DNA of 64,000 nucleotides from the NCBI RefSeq assembly GCF_008000995.1, contig NZ_CP042828.1, forward strand, positions 2,656,882-2,720,881. The letters are read 5' to 3'. Below the pieces are notes generated by a model, which saw only the letters and a program-made list of their open reading frames with translations, had not been told where the DNA came from and did no database searches. The number at the start of each line of letters is the position of its first letter. Position 1 is the first letter of the stretch. This document shows, in pieces, positions 55,688 through 64,000 of this stretch. The DNA comes from Ruania zhangjianzhongii. GTDB lineage: Bacteria; Actinomycetota; Actinomycetes; Actinomycetales; Beutenbergiaceae. A program made the position numbers and the translations under genes.

Positions 55688-57025
55688 ATGGCACGAATCG
55701 CACCCCTGTCCGGATTCCCCGAATGGCTGCCCGCTGGGCGCATCGTGGAGACGACCATCCTCGACCAGGTGCGCCGGGTGTTCGAACTGCATGGCTACAC
55801 CGGGATCGAGACCCGGGCGGTGGAACCACTGGAGCGGCTGCTGAGCAAGGGGGAGACGTCCAAAGAGGTCTACCTGCTGCGCAGGCTGCAGGCGGAGGGC
55901 GAGGAGACCGACGCCCGCTCCCTCGGTCTGCACTTCGACCTGACGGTGCCGTTCGCACGGTACGTGCTGGAGAACGCCGGGCACCTGTCCTTCCCCTTCA
56001 AGCGCTACCAGATCCAGCGGGTTTGGCGGGGGGAGCGGCCGCAGGATGGCCGCTTCCGGGAGTTCACCCAGGCGGATATCGACGTCGTCGCGGCCGACAC
56101 GCTGCCGTTCCACTACGAGGTGGAGATGCCACTGGTGATCGCGGAGGCTTTCGCCGCCCTCGCCGAGCTGGGCCTGCCGCCGGTACGAATCCGCGTCAAC
56201 AACCGCAAGGTGTCGCAGGGGTTCTATGAAGGTCTCGGCATCGAGGACGTCGACGGTGTGCTGCGCACGATCGACAAGCTGGACAAGATCGGTGCAGCCG
56301 GAGTCCGCGAAGCGCTCCAGCGAGACAATGGCGCCACCGCCGAACAGGCCCAGGCGTGCCTGGACCTGGCCGCGATCTCGGGTAACGACGCCCGGGTCGC
56401 CGACCAGGTCAGAGGCCTGGGGGTCACCTCCGAGCTCCTCGAGGAGGGCCTGGGGGAGCTGATGGCACTGGTCGAGACGGCCGAGCGGCGTCTGCCGGGC
56501 GTGGTGGTGGCCGACCTGCAGATCGCTCGGGGCCTGGACTACTACACCGGCACTGTCTACGAGACGGTGCTGCTCGGGCACGAGAGCCTCGGCTCCATCT
56601 GCTCCGGCGGACGGTATGACTCGCTCGCCTCGGACGGCTCGAGGACCTTCCCGGGGGTCGGCCTGTCCATCGGGATCTCCCGTCTGGTCTCCCGGATCCT
56701 CGCCGAGGGGCTCGCCGAAGCCACTCGGCCGGTACCGACCGCGGTGCTGGTGGCCGTGGCGGACGAGGAGCACCGCCAAGCGAGTAACGACGTGGCCGCT
56801 GCGCTGCGCGCGCGGGGCATCCCCACCGATGTCGCACCCAGTGCTGCCAAGTTCGGCAAGCAGATCCGGTTCGCCGACCGCCGGTCGATCCCGTTCGTGT
56901 GGTTCCCTGCCGGCACCGGCCACGAGGTCAAGGACATCCGTTCCGGGGAGCAGGCGCCGGCCGACCCGGCCACCTGGGCGCCACCGGCCGAGGACCTCTG
57001 GCCGCGGGTCGTCCGCGCCGACTGA
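55688..57025 (+). CDS. hisS: histidine-tRNA ligase
   Basis: Class II synthetase. Motif 2 RVWRGERPQDGRFREFTQADID (near residue 112), HisA box RGLDYYTGTVYE (near 282) and motif 3 GVGLSIGISRL. 445 residues. ATG 55688 has gggagga just upstream. It follows the cyclophilin gene divergently; in mycobacteria a glyoxalase-type gene lies between them but is absent here. Confidence 0.95.
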   Translation: MARIAPLSGFPEWLPAGRIVETTILDQVRRVFELHGYTGIETRAVEPLERLLSKGETSKEVYLLRRLQAEGEETDARSLGLHFDLTVPFARYVLENAGHLSFPFKRYQIQRVWRGERPQDGRFREFTQADIDVVAADTLPFHYEVEMPLVIAEAFAALAELGLPPVRIRVNNRKVSQGFYEGLGIEDVDGVLRTIDKLDKIGAAGVREALQRDNGATAEQAQACLDLAAISGNDARVADQVRGLGVTSELLEEGLGELMALVETAERRLPGVVVADLQIARGLDYYTGTVYETVLLGHESLGSICSGGRYDSLASDGSRTFPGVGLSIGISRLVSRILAEGLAEATRPVPTAVLVAVADEEHRQASNDVAAALRARGIPTDVAPSAAKFGKQIRFADRRSIPFVWFPAGTGHEVKDIRSGEQAPADPATWAPPAEDLWPRVVRAD

Positions 57026-57031
57026 GGACAC

Positions 57032-57082
57032 GCGAACGCCCCCTGGTGCAGTAGTTCATCTACCGCCCCAGGGGGCGTTCGC
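57032..57082. terminator. strong hairpin between hisS and the DEAD-box gene
   Basis: GCGAACGCCCCCTGG (57032-57046) is the perfect complement of 57068-57082. The 21-base loop has its own small stem (GTAG...CTAC). It lies between two convergent genes, so it could end both transcripts. No T tract. Confidence 0.8.
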
Positions 57083-57113
57083 ATCCCTGATCCGCAGTCA
57101 GGTCTGCTCGGGT

Positions 57114-58982
57114 CTACCGGGTGCTGTCGTAGCTCTTCCGCCGAAAGCCGTCCCGGCGGGCCCCCGGGCCGCGGTGCGAGTCCGGACCACGGCCCCGGTC
57201 CGAACGCGGACCGCCGCGGTGCGGACGATCGCCACCGGCCCGGCCGCGCGGGCCCTCATCCGGCCGGATCCGCAGCTGCTGACCGGCCACCCGGGCGGCA
57301 CCGATCTTGCCCAGGGTCGCCCCACTCAGCTCGGTAGTGATCTGCACCAGGGAGAACCGGGAGAAGATCTGGATCTTGCCCAGGTCGCTGCCGCGCAGAC
57401 CACCCTCACCGGTGATCGCGCCGACGATGTCCTGCGGGCGCACCCCGTTCGTGTGCCCCACGGCCACGCGGTACACGGTGCCCGGCCCGGCGAACTGAGC
57501 CGGACCATTCGCCCGGGCGCCCCCGCGCGGACCGTTCCGGCGGTCACCGCGGTCGCCACCCCGGCCGCTGTCCGGCTCGAAGCTCTGCGACGTGATCTCG
57601 TCCTCGTCCCGGGAACGCTGGGGGCCCTCGTCGCCCACGCTCTGCGCAAGGAGCGCGGCAGCGGCAGTCACCACATCGCCGTCGCCGACGTGCCCGGCAA
57701 GCAGGTCCCGGTACATCTCCAGCCTGCCGGCCGACACTCGCGCCGGCAGGGCGTCCAGCACCCGGCGGGCCCGGTGCTCGCTCACCTGCGCCGGTGTGGG
57801 GATCGACGCCTCGGTCATCGTGGCGCCGGTGTGCCGCTCGATCATCCGCAGCCGGCTCCGCTCGCGCGGGGTGAAGAAGGTCAGTGCCTGCCCGGCACGC
57901 CCGGCGCGGCCGGTGCGCCCGATCCGGTGCACGTAGGCCTCCGCCTCGCGCGGGATGTCGAAGTTGACCACCAGCCCGAGCCGGTCCACATCCATGCCCC
58001 GGGCGGCGACGTCGGTGGCCACCAGGACGCGCACCAGCCCGCTGCGCAACCGCTCGATGATCCGCTCCCGGTCCCGCTGCGCGACGTCACCGCTGATAGC
58101 CGCTGCGGACACGCCGCGCTCGACCAGCGCGTTGCCGACCTCCTCGGCGGTCTGCCGGGTGCGCACGAACACCACAGCGGCCTCGGCCTCCGAGGTCGCC
58201 AGCACCCGGGCGAGTGCCCCGACCTTGTGCCGGAAGGGCACCACGGCATAGGTCTGGGTGATCGTCGTGGTGGTGGAGGACGGACGCGAGGTGGCCACCT
58301 CCACCGGGTCGTTCATGTGCTCACGCGCGACCGTACGGATCGCACGCGGCATCGTGGCGGAGAAGAGGGCCGTCTGCCGGGTGGGCGCCGCAGAGGCGAG
58401 GATCCGGTCGACATCCTCGGCGAAGCCCATGCGCAGCATCTCGTCGGCCTCGTCGAGCACCAGGTAGCCCAGCTCGGACAGGTCCAGCGCACGCTTGTCC
58501 AGCATGTCGATCACCCGGCCGGGGGTACCGACCACGATCTGCGCGCCGTCGGACAGGCCACGCAACTGCGGCCCGTACGGTGCACCACCGTAGATCGCCA
58601 GCACCCGGGCCAGGCCGCGCGGAGCCATCGACTGGACGGCGTCGGCCACCTGGATCGCCAGCTCGCGGGTGGGTACGAGCACCAGCGCCTGTACCCGGCG
58701 CGCAGCCGGCTCCAGGCCGGCGAGCATCGGCAACGCGAACGCGGCGGTCTTGCCGGTACCGGTCTGCGCGACACCGGTCACGTCCCGGCCGGCGAGCAGG
58801 GCCGGGATGGTGGCCGACTGGATCTCGGTGGGCGTGGTGAAGCCGAGCTGCTGCACAGTGGCGAGCAGGTCAGCGGGCAGGTCGAGATCGGCGAACGTCG
58901 GAGTCGTCGCGGCCTGCGGCGCGGCGTCGTTCTCGGCGGCGCGGGCAGACACAGGGGCAGTATCGGTCGTCACAGGAGACAT
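57114..58982 (-). CDS. deaD: DEAD-box RNA helicase (DeaD/CsdA-like)
   Basis: Unwinds RNA in ribosome assembly or mRNA decay. Q motif TPTEIQSATIPALL (near residue 50), Walker A AQTGTGKT, DEAD box VLDEADEM, SATMP and HRIGRTGRAGRAG. The C-terminus carries a DbpA-type RNA-binding fold (about 465-560) and an Arg/Gly-rich tail (about 60 residues). 622 residues. The predicted transcript start is about 185 bases upstream, giving a long leader as in cold-shock helicases of other bacteria. Confidence 0.93.
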   Translation of the reverse strand: MSPVTTDTAPVSARAAENDAAPQAATTPTFADLDLPADLLATVQQLGFTTPTEIQSATIPALLAGRDVTGVAQTGTGKTAAFALPMLAGLEPAARRVQALVLVPTRELAIQVADAVQSMAPRGLARVLAIYGGAPYGPQLRGLSDGAQIVVGTPGRVIDMLDKRALDLSELGYLVLDEADEMLRMGFAEDVDRILASAAPTRQTALFSATMPRAIRTVAREHMNDPVEVATSRPSSTTTTITQTYAVVPFRHKVGALARVLATSEAEAAVVFVRTRQTAEEVGNALVERGVSAAAISGDVAQRDRERIIERLRSGLVRVLVATDVAARGMDVDRLGLVVNFDIPREAEAYVHRIGRTGRAGRAGQALTFFTPRERSRLRMIERHTGATMTEASIPTPAQVSEHRARRVLDALPARVSAGRLEMYRDLLAGHVGDGDVVTAAAALLAQSVGDEGPQRSRDEDEITSQSFEPDSGRGGDRGDRRNGPRGGARANGPAQFAGPGTVYRVAVGHTNGVRPQDIVGAITGEGGLRGSDLGKIQIFSRFSLVQITTELSGATLGKIGAARVAGQQLRIRPDEGPRGRAGGDRPHRGGPRSDRGRGPDSHRGPGARRDGFRRKSYDSTR

Positions 58983-59173
58983 CCAGCACTTTCATCGGGG
59001 ATGGAGGCGGCGGACCGGTGGGCCCTGCTCCGCCTCAGCCCGAACGTCCTCGATCACCTCGTGTGATCGGGCCAGCTCAACTGCCGCTGGGATCCGGCCT
59101 GGCCAGGCATCGTCGTGCCTGAGTGCCGGTAGAAAGGGGCTTGTCCGCGGGATCTGCGCTCCAAGTACTCACC

Positions 59174-59179
59174 AGTGTA
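59174..59179 (-). promoter_or_regulatory. candidate -10 box TACACT of deaD, long leader
   Basis: TACACT on the minus strand would start transcription near 59167, giving a leader of about 185 bases to ATG 58982. The stretch 58983-59262 otherwise holds no gene. Confidence 0.35.
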
Positions 59180-59250
59180 CGCGCCAGGGACTCAAATCCG
59201 CGGGTACTGTGCCCAACCTCACCTCCGCACGCGCATCGGCGCCCACCTGG

Positions 59251-59256
59251 CATGAT
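59251..59256 (+). promoter_or_regulatory. -10 box CATGAT, leaderless start of the first GTPase gene
   Basis: CATGAT is followed by six bases and ATG 59263. It departs from TANNNT in the first base, so strength is uncertain. Confidence 0.4.
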
Positions 59257-59262
59257 CGCCGC

Positions 59263-60960
59263 ATGGACGACGCGCTCAGGGCCCTGCGGGAGGCGATCGC
59301 CGGCGCCGCCCTGCCCCTGGAACTGCCCGAGGCTGCTGCGGCCCGCACAGCGCGCCAGCAGCTCGGTGACCAGCTCGAGGACTACCTGATCCCACGCGCG
59401 GCCTCCCTGGAGGCGCCGCTGCTCGCCGTCGTGGGCGGCTCCACCGGTGCGGGCAAGTCGACCCTGGTCAATGCACTGGTCGGCGACGTCCTCACTCCTG
59501 CTGGCGCGATCCGGCCCACCACCCGGGACCCGCTGCTGATCCACCACCCCGACGACGCGCACTGGTTCGCCGAAGCACGCATCCTGCCGCACCTCCCTCG
59601 GCTGACCACCAGCTCGCCAGGGCAGGAACCGCCGTCGGCTGGCACCTCCCAGGTGCTCCGGCTGACTGCCAGCGAGGCGATCGGCCCCGGCCTGGCGCTG
59701 CTGGACGCACCGGACATCGACTCGGTGGTGGATGCGAACCGGCACCTCGCCGCCCAGCTGCTCGCCGCCGCCGACCTGTGGCTGTTCGTCACCACGGCAC
59801 ACCGCTATGCCGATGCGGTGCCCTGGGACCTGCTCACCGCCGCCGCCGCGCGGGACGTGGTGGTCTCGGTGGTACTGGACCGGATACCGCCGCAGGTGCA
59901 GGCGGAAGTCAGCGACGATCTGGCCGGCATGCTCGCCGATCACGGCCTCCGCGAGGCGCCGCTGTTCCTGCTCACCGAGACCGAGCTGGACGTGCGCGGC
60001 ATGCTGCCTCACGGCGCTGTGGACGATCTGCGCGGCTGGCTGGACCACCTCACCGAGGACGCCGCGGCCCGCAGTCAGGTCGCCCGGCGCACCCTGGCCG
60101 GTGCGGTGCGCGGCGCCACCACCTCGGCCGGCACCATCACGGCCGCCGTCGACGCGCAGACCCGCGCCGCGCAGGACCTGCACCAGCAGGTGGCGGAGAT
60201 CTTCGACGTCACCGAGCTGCTCGGCCGGGTCGCCGACGGCGCACTGCTGCGTGGCGAGGTGCTGTCCCGCTGGCAGGACTTCGTCGGCACCGGGGAGTTC
60301 TTCCGGTCCGTCGAGGCAGGCGTCGGTCGCCTCCGGGACCGCGCGACGGCGTTCGTCACCGGCAAGCCCCGCCCGGCCCGCCGCGTAGAGCGTGCGTTGG
60401 AGCAGGGGCTGCACAGTGTGCTCACCGAGCAGGCGGATCAGGCCGCCTACCGCGCCTACAGCCAGCTCTGGCAGCAGCCGGCCAGCCGCCCGATGCTCAC
60501 CGGCGCCGAGCTGGAGCGAGCCGCAGAGACCTTCTCCGCCGATGCCGCCACCGCGATCCGGGACTGGCAGCGGTACGTGCTCGAGCTGGTGCGGACCGAG
60601 GGCAAGGACAAGCGGTTCACCGCCCGGGTACTGGCGTTCGGGGTGAACGGGATCGCCGTGGTGCTGATGGTGCTCGCGTTCGCCTCCACTGGAGGCCTGG
60701 TCGGCGCCGAAGTGGCGATCGCCGGCGGTACCGCAGTGGTTGCACAGAAGCTGCTCGAGGCGATCTTCGGCGACCAGGCGGTGCGGCGGCTTGCCGAGAA
60801 CGCGCGGCAGGACCTCGCCGAGCGGGTCACCGGCCTGTTCGAGGGCGAACGGGCCCGGTTCACCCAGTTGCTACCGAACCCTCGCGGCACGCAGGCCTCC
60901 GCAGAGCAGATCCGCCGGGCTGTGACCGCGCTGGGACGCGCGGCCGAGGAGCTCGCGTGA
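59263..60960 (+). CDS. dynamin-like membrane GTPase, first of a pair
   Basis: 565 residues. G1 loop VVGGSTGAGKSTLVNAL (near residue 49), G3 LLDAPDIDSV (near 147), a long helical region from about residue 220, and a hydrophobic hairpin near 455-505 (GIAVVLMVLAFASTGGLVGAEVAIAGG) suited to membrane insertion. The layout fits bacterial dynamin-like proteins that bind or fuse membranes. The stop overlaps the second GTPase gene by four bases. I recall a similar two-gene arrangement (DynA/DynB) at division septa in Streptomyces; homology is inferred, not tested. Confidence 0.75.
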   Translation: MDDALRALREAIAGAALPLELPEAAAARTARQQLGDQLEDYLIPRAASLEAPLLAVVGGSTGAGKSTLVNALVGDVLTPAGAIRPTTRDPLLIHHPDDAHWFAEARILPHLPRLTTSSPGQEPPSAGTSQVLRLTASEAIGPGLALLDAPDIDSVVDANRHLAAQLLAAADLWLFVTTAHRYADAVPWDLLTAAAARDVVVSVVLDRIPPQVQAEVSDDLAGMLADHGLREAPLFLLTETELDVRGMLPHGAVDDLRGWLDHLTEDAAARSQVARRTLAGAVRGATTSAGTITAAVDAQTRAAQDLHQQVAEIFDVTELLGRVADGALLRGEVLSRWQDFVGTGEFFRSVEAGVGRLRDRATAFVTGKPRPARRVERALEQGLHSVLTEQADQAAYRAYSQLWQQPASRPMLTGAELERAAETFSADAATAIRDWQRYVLELVRTEGKDKRFTARVLAFGVNGIAVVLMVLAFASTGGLVGAEVAIAGGTAVVAQKLLEAIFGDQAVRRLAENARQDLAERVTGLFEGERARFTQLLPNPRGTQASAEQIRRAVTALGRAAEELA

Positions 60961-62675
60961 AGCGGGCCCAGGGCTCGTTGGCCCAGCGGCTCGCCGCCCT
61001 GCAGCGGGCCACCGACCTGGCGGAGAAGGTTCGCCACGCGGCCGGAGGCAGCCATCCCGAGCTGCAGAACGCGATCCAGCTCGCCCGCGGGGCCACCACC
61101 CGGGCCGAGCAGCGGGTCGAGCTGTCCGCGGAGCACACCGTGGTCGCCCTGGCCGGGGCCACCGGCAGCGGCAAGTCCTCGCTGCTGAACGCCCTCGCCG
61201 GCGCGGCGGTCGCCACCGTTGGTGCCCGGCGGCCGACGACTGCGCAGGCGCAGGCGGTGATCTGCCGCGGCGGCGAACCTACGGACCCGGGTGAGCTGCT
61301 GGACTGGCTCGGTGTGACCCACCGCGCCGAGGTGAACCACTCCCGGCTCGCGTCGGCCGTGCTGATCGACCTGCCGGACGTGGACTCGTTGCGCCGGGAC
61401 CACCACCTGCGTGCTGAGCACCTCACCCAGCGCGCCGATGTCCTGGTCTGGGTGCTCGACCCGCAGAAGTACGCCGATGCCGTCGTCCACCAGCAGTACC
61501 TGCGCCCGATGGCCCGGCACGCGGACGTGATGCTGGTGGTGCTGAACCAGGTGGACACCCTCGCCGGCGCGGACCGCCGGCCGGTGCTCGCCGACCTCAC
61601 CGACCGCCTGGCCGCCGACGGGCTGGAGAAGGTCACCGTGCTGCCCACCTCGGCGACCACCGGCGAAGGGCTCGAGGACCTGACCACGGCGATCTCCGCC
61701 GTCGCCCGGGACCGGAAGAACGTGCAGCGCCGGCTCTCGGCCGACCTGGCCACTGCGGCGGACACGCTTGCCCAGGTCTGCCCGCCGGTGCAGGCACCCG
61801 GGGTGAGCCCCGGGGTGCGGCGCGCGCTCACCGAGCAGCTGAGCACCGCAGTCGGGGCCGACCGAGTCGCCGATGCGGTGGCCAGCTCGTTCCGGATGCG
61901 GGCCAAGGCGCGCACCGGCTGGCCGATCACCCGGTGGCTCGGCCGGTTCCGGGTGGACCCGCTGCGGCGACTGCACCTGGGCGGCGGCCTCGGTCGGCAC
62001 CCCGCCCCGGGCCACCCCACCGACGGCCACGATGGCGAGGTGCTCACTGCGCCATCGATGCCGGAGCAGGACCCTGCCGCACAGGCCGCAGTGGGTCGGG
62101 CGCTCACCCAGGCCACCAGCGACGTGGTCGGAGCCAGTGAGCCACCGTGGCGGCAGTACCTGCACGCCGAGGTCTCCCAGCAGGGCCCCGAGGTGACCCA
62201 GAGCGGTCAGGAGGCGATCGCCGGGGTGCTCGCCCGCAGCCCGGACCGGCGCGCCGGGAAGGACCCCTCCTGGTTCGCCCTGTGCAGCGCGCTGCAGTGG
62301 TTGCTGTTCGCAGTGCTGGCAGTCGGACTGCTGTGGCTGGCGGCGATCCTCGGACTGCGCTACCTGGGCGTGGGTCCGATCTGGACGCCTCAGCTCGGAC
62401 CGGTGCCGGCGCAGCCGCCCTGGCCGGAGCTGCCGGCAGTGCCGTGGCCGGTGGCGCTGCTGGTCGCCGGGGCGGCGGCCGGGGTGCTGGTCGCCGTGGG
62501 CACGGCCGTGGCAGCTCGGGTCGGGGCGGGTCGGCGCCGGCGCCGGATGCACCGGCGGCTGACCGAGGCGATCGGGGTGGTTGCCGGGCGGGACGTCCTC
62601 GACCCACTGGCCGGACGCGTCGGTGAGGCCGAGGAGTACGCCGACGCGATCCGGCAGGTGGTGGGGAAGCATTAG
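60957..62675 (+). CDS. membrane GTPase, second of a pair (YfjP/Era-like)
   Basis: 572 residues from GTG 60957. G1 ALAGATGSGKSSLLNAL (near residue 69), G3 DLPDVDSL, G4 NQVD (near 201) and G5 TSATTGEGL. A helical middle region follows, then two C-terminal membrane helices (near 450-475 and 500-525) separated by a Pro-rich loop, ending in an Arg-rich segment. Start overlaps the first GTPase stop, so the two proteins are made together and may form a complex. Confidence 0.75.
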   Translation: MKRAQGSLAQRLAALQRATDLAEKVRHAAGGSHPELQNAIQLARGATTRAEQRVELSAEHTVVALAGATGSGKSSLLNALAGAAVATVGARRPTTAQAQAVICRGGEPTDPGELLDWLGVTHRAEVNHSRLASAVLIDLPDVDSLRRDHHLRAEHLTQRADVLVWVLDPQKYADAVVHQQYLRPMARHADVMLVVLNQVDTLAGADRRPVLADLTDRLAADGLEKVTVLPTSATTGEGLEDLTTAISAVARDRKNVQRRLSADLATAADTLAQVCPPVQAPGVSPGVRRALTEQLSTAVGADRVADAVASSFRMRAKARTGWPITRWLGRFRVDPLRRLHLGGGLGRHPAPGHPTDGHDGEVLTAPSMPEQDPAAQAAVGRALTQATSDVVGASEPPWRQYLHAEVSQQGPEVTQSGQEAIAGVLARSPDRRAGKDPSWFALCSALQWLLFAVLAVGLLWLAAILGLRYLGVGPIWTPQLGPVPAQPPWPELPAVPWPVALLVAGAAAGVLVAVGTAVAARVGAGRRRRRMHRRLTEAIGVVAGRDVLDPLAGRVGEAEEYADAIRQVVGKH

Positions 62676-62678
62676 GAT
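62673..62678 (+). promoter_or_regulatory. -10 box TAGGAT of aspS, overlapping a stop codon
   Basis: The TAG stop of the second GTPase is the start of TAGGAT. Transcription would begin near 62685, leaving a 45-base leader with SD gggagga (62718-62724) before GTG 62730. Confidence 0.4.
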
Positions 62679-62729
62679 CGACTGGCGTCGCGACCACCGC
62701 GGCCCAGTCACGTTCCCGGGAGGATCCTC

Positions 62730-64000
<1,271 letters not shown>

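Overview
The window is a high-GC chromosomal segment with dense, often overlapping genes, frequent GTG starts and many TANNNT -10 boxes seven bases before a start codon. Together with the gene order threonyl-tRNA synthetase - HIT - pgsA - PIM acyltransferase - pimA, followed by pdxS/pdxT - yebC - ruvCAB - yajC - secDF - apt - relA - hisS, this points to an actinomycete, most likely in the Micrococcales (Ruania/Beutenbergia-like). The rank is inferred from gene order, not measured. No phage, transposon, CRISPR array or rRNA is visible. Two genes are damaged (ruvA and an oxidoreductase relict), and both have a readable cause.

Region by region. 1-4870: end of a sugar ABC importer (permease, two near-identical binding lipoproteins made by tandem duplication, and a Gfo/Idh/MocA oxidoreductase), with a shrunken copy of the oxidoreductase left between the two lipoproteins. 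4932-8711: a YqaJ-type nuclease, dxs and a divergent PRPP synthetase. 8687-11937: a fadB/fadA beta-oxidation pair on the minus strand with a palindrome at its promoter. 12137-17146: ribonuclease D with a DUF3000 protein, an ATP-grasp ligase resembling D-aspartate ligase, a MerR regulator with its operator, a small stress-like protein and a HIT protein. 17281-18969: pabC and a fructosamine-kinase-like gene. 18924-25329: a coupled glgX-treY-treZ operon that turns glycogen into trehalose. 25423-29129: a membrane molybdopterin oxidoreductase and a SNF2-type helicase. 29346-32811: an orphan gene with a palindromic operator, four tRNAs, pabB, and two divergent P-loop kinases. 33020-40299: thrS and the phosphatidylinositol/PIM operon, ending in a PrsW-like protease. 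40537-46465: pdxS, a Nudix gene, pdxT, yebC, ruvC, a frameshifted ruvA, ruvB and yajC. 46508-52556: secD, secF, apt and rel. 52587-58982: a DUF349 protein, a cyclophilin, hisS and a DEAD-box helicase. 59263-62675: a pair of membrane GTPases of dynamin-like type. 62730 to the end: the start of aspS.

How the genes work together. Several units are translationally coupled by 1- to 14-base overlaps (glgX-treY-treZ; HIT-pgsA-acyltransferase-pimA; Nudix-pdxT; secD-secF-apt; the two GTPases). Trehalose and glycogen metabolism, PIM synthesis and the Sec accessory complex are each complete enough to act as local modules. The strongest oddities are an exact 19-base tandem duplication that frameshifts ruvA, an in-frame relict gene that bridges the duplicated sugar-binding proteins, a 13-base tandem repeat running through the yebC stop codon, a hairpin and mini-ORF before ruvC, and three places where a TAG stop codon is also the start of the next gene's -10 box. 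I found no clear new multi-gene system; the most promising leads are listed as findings.
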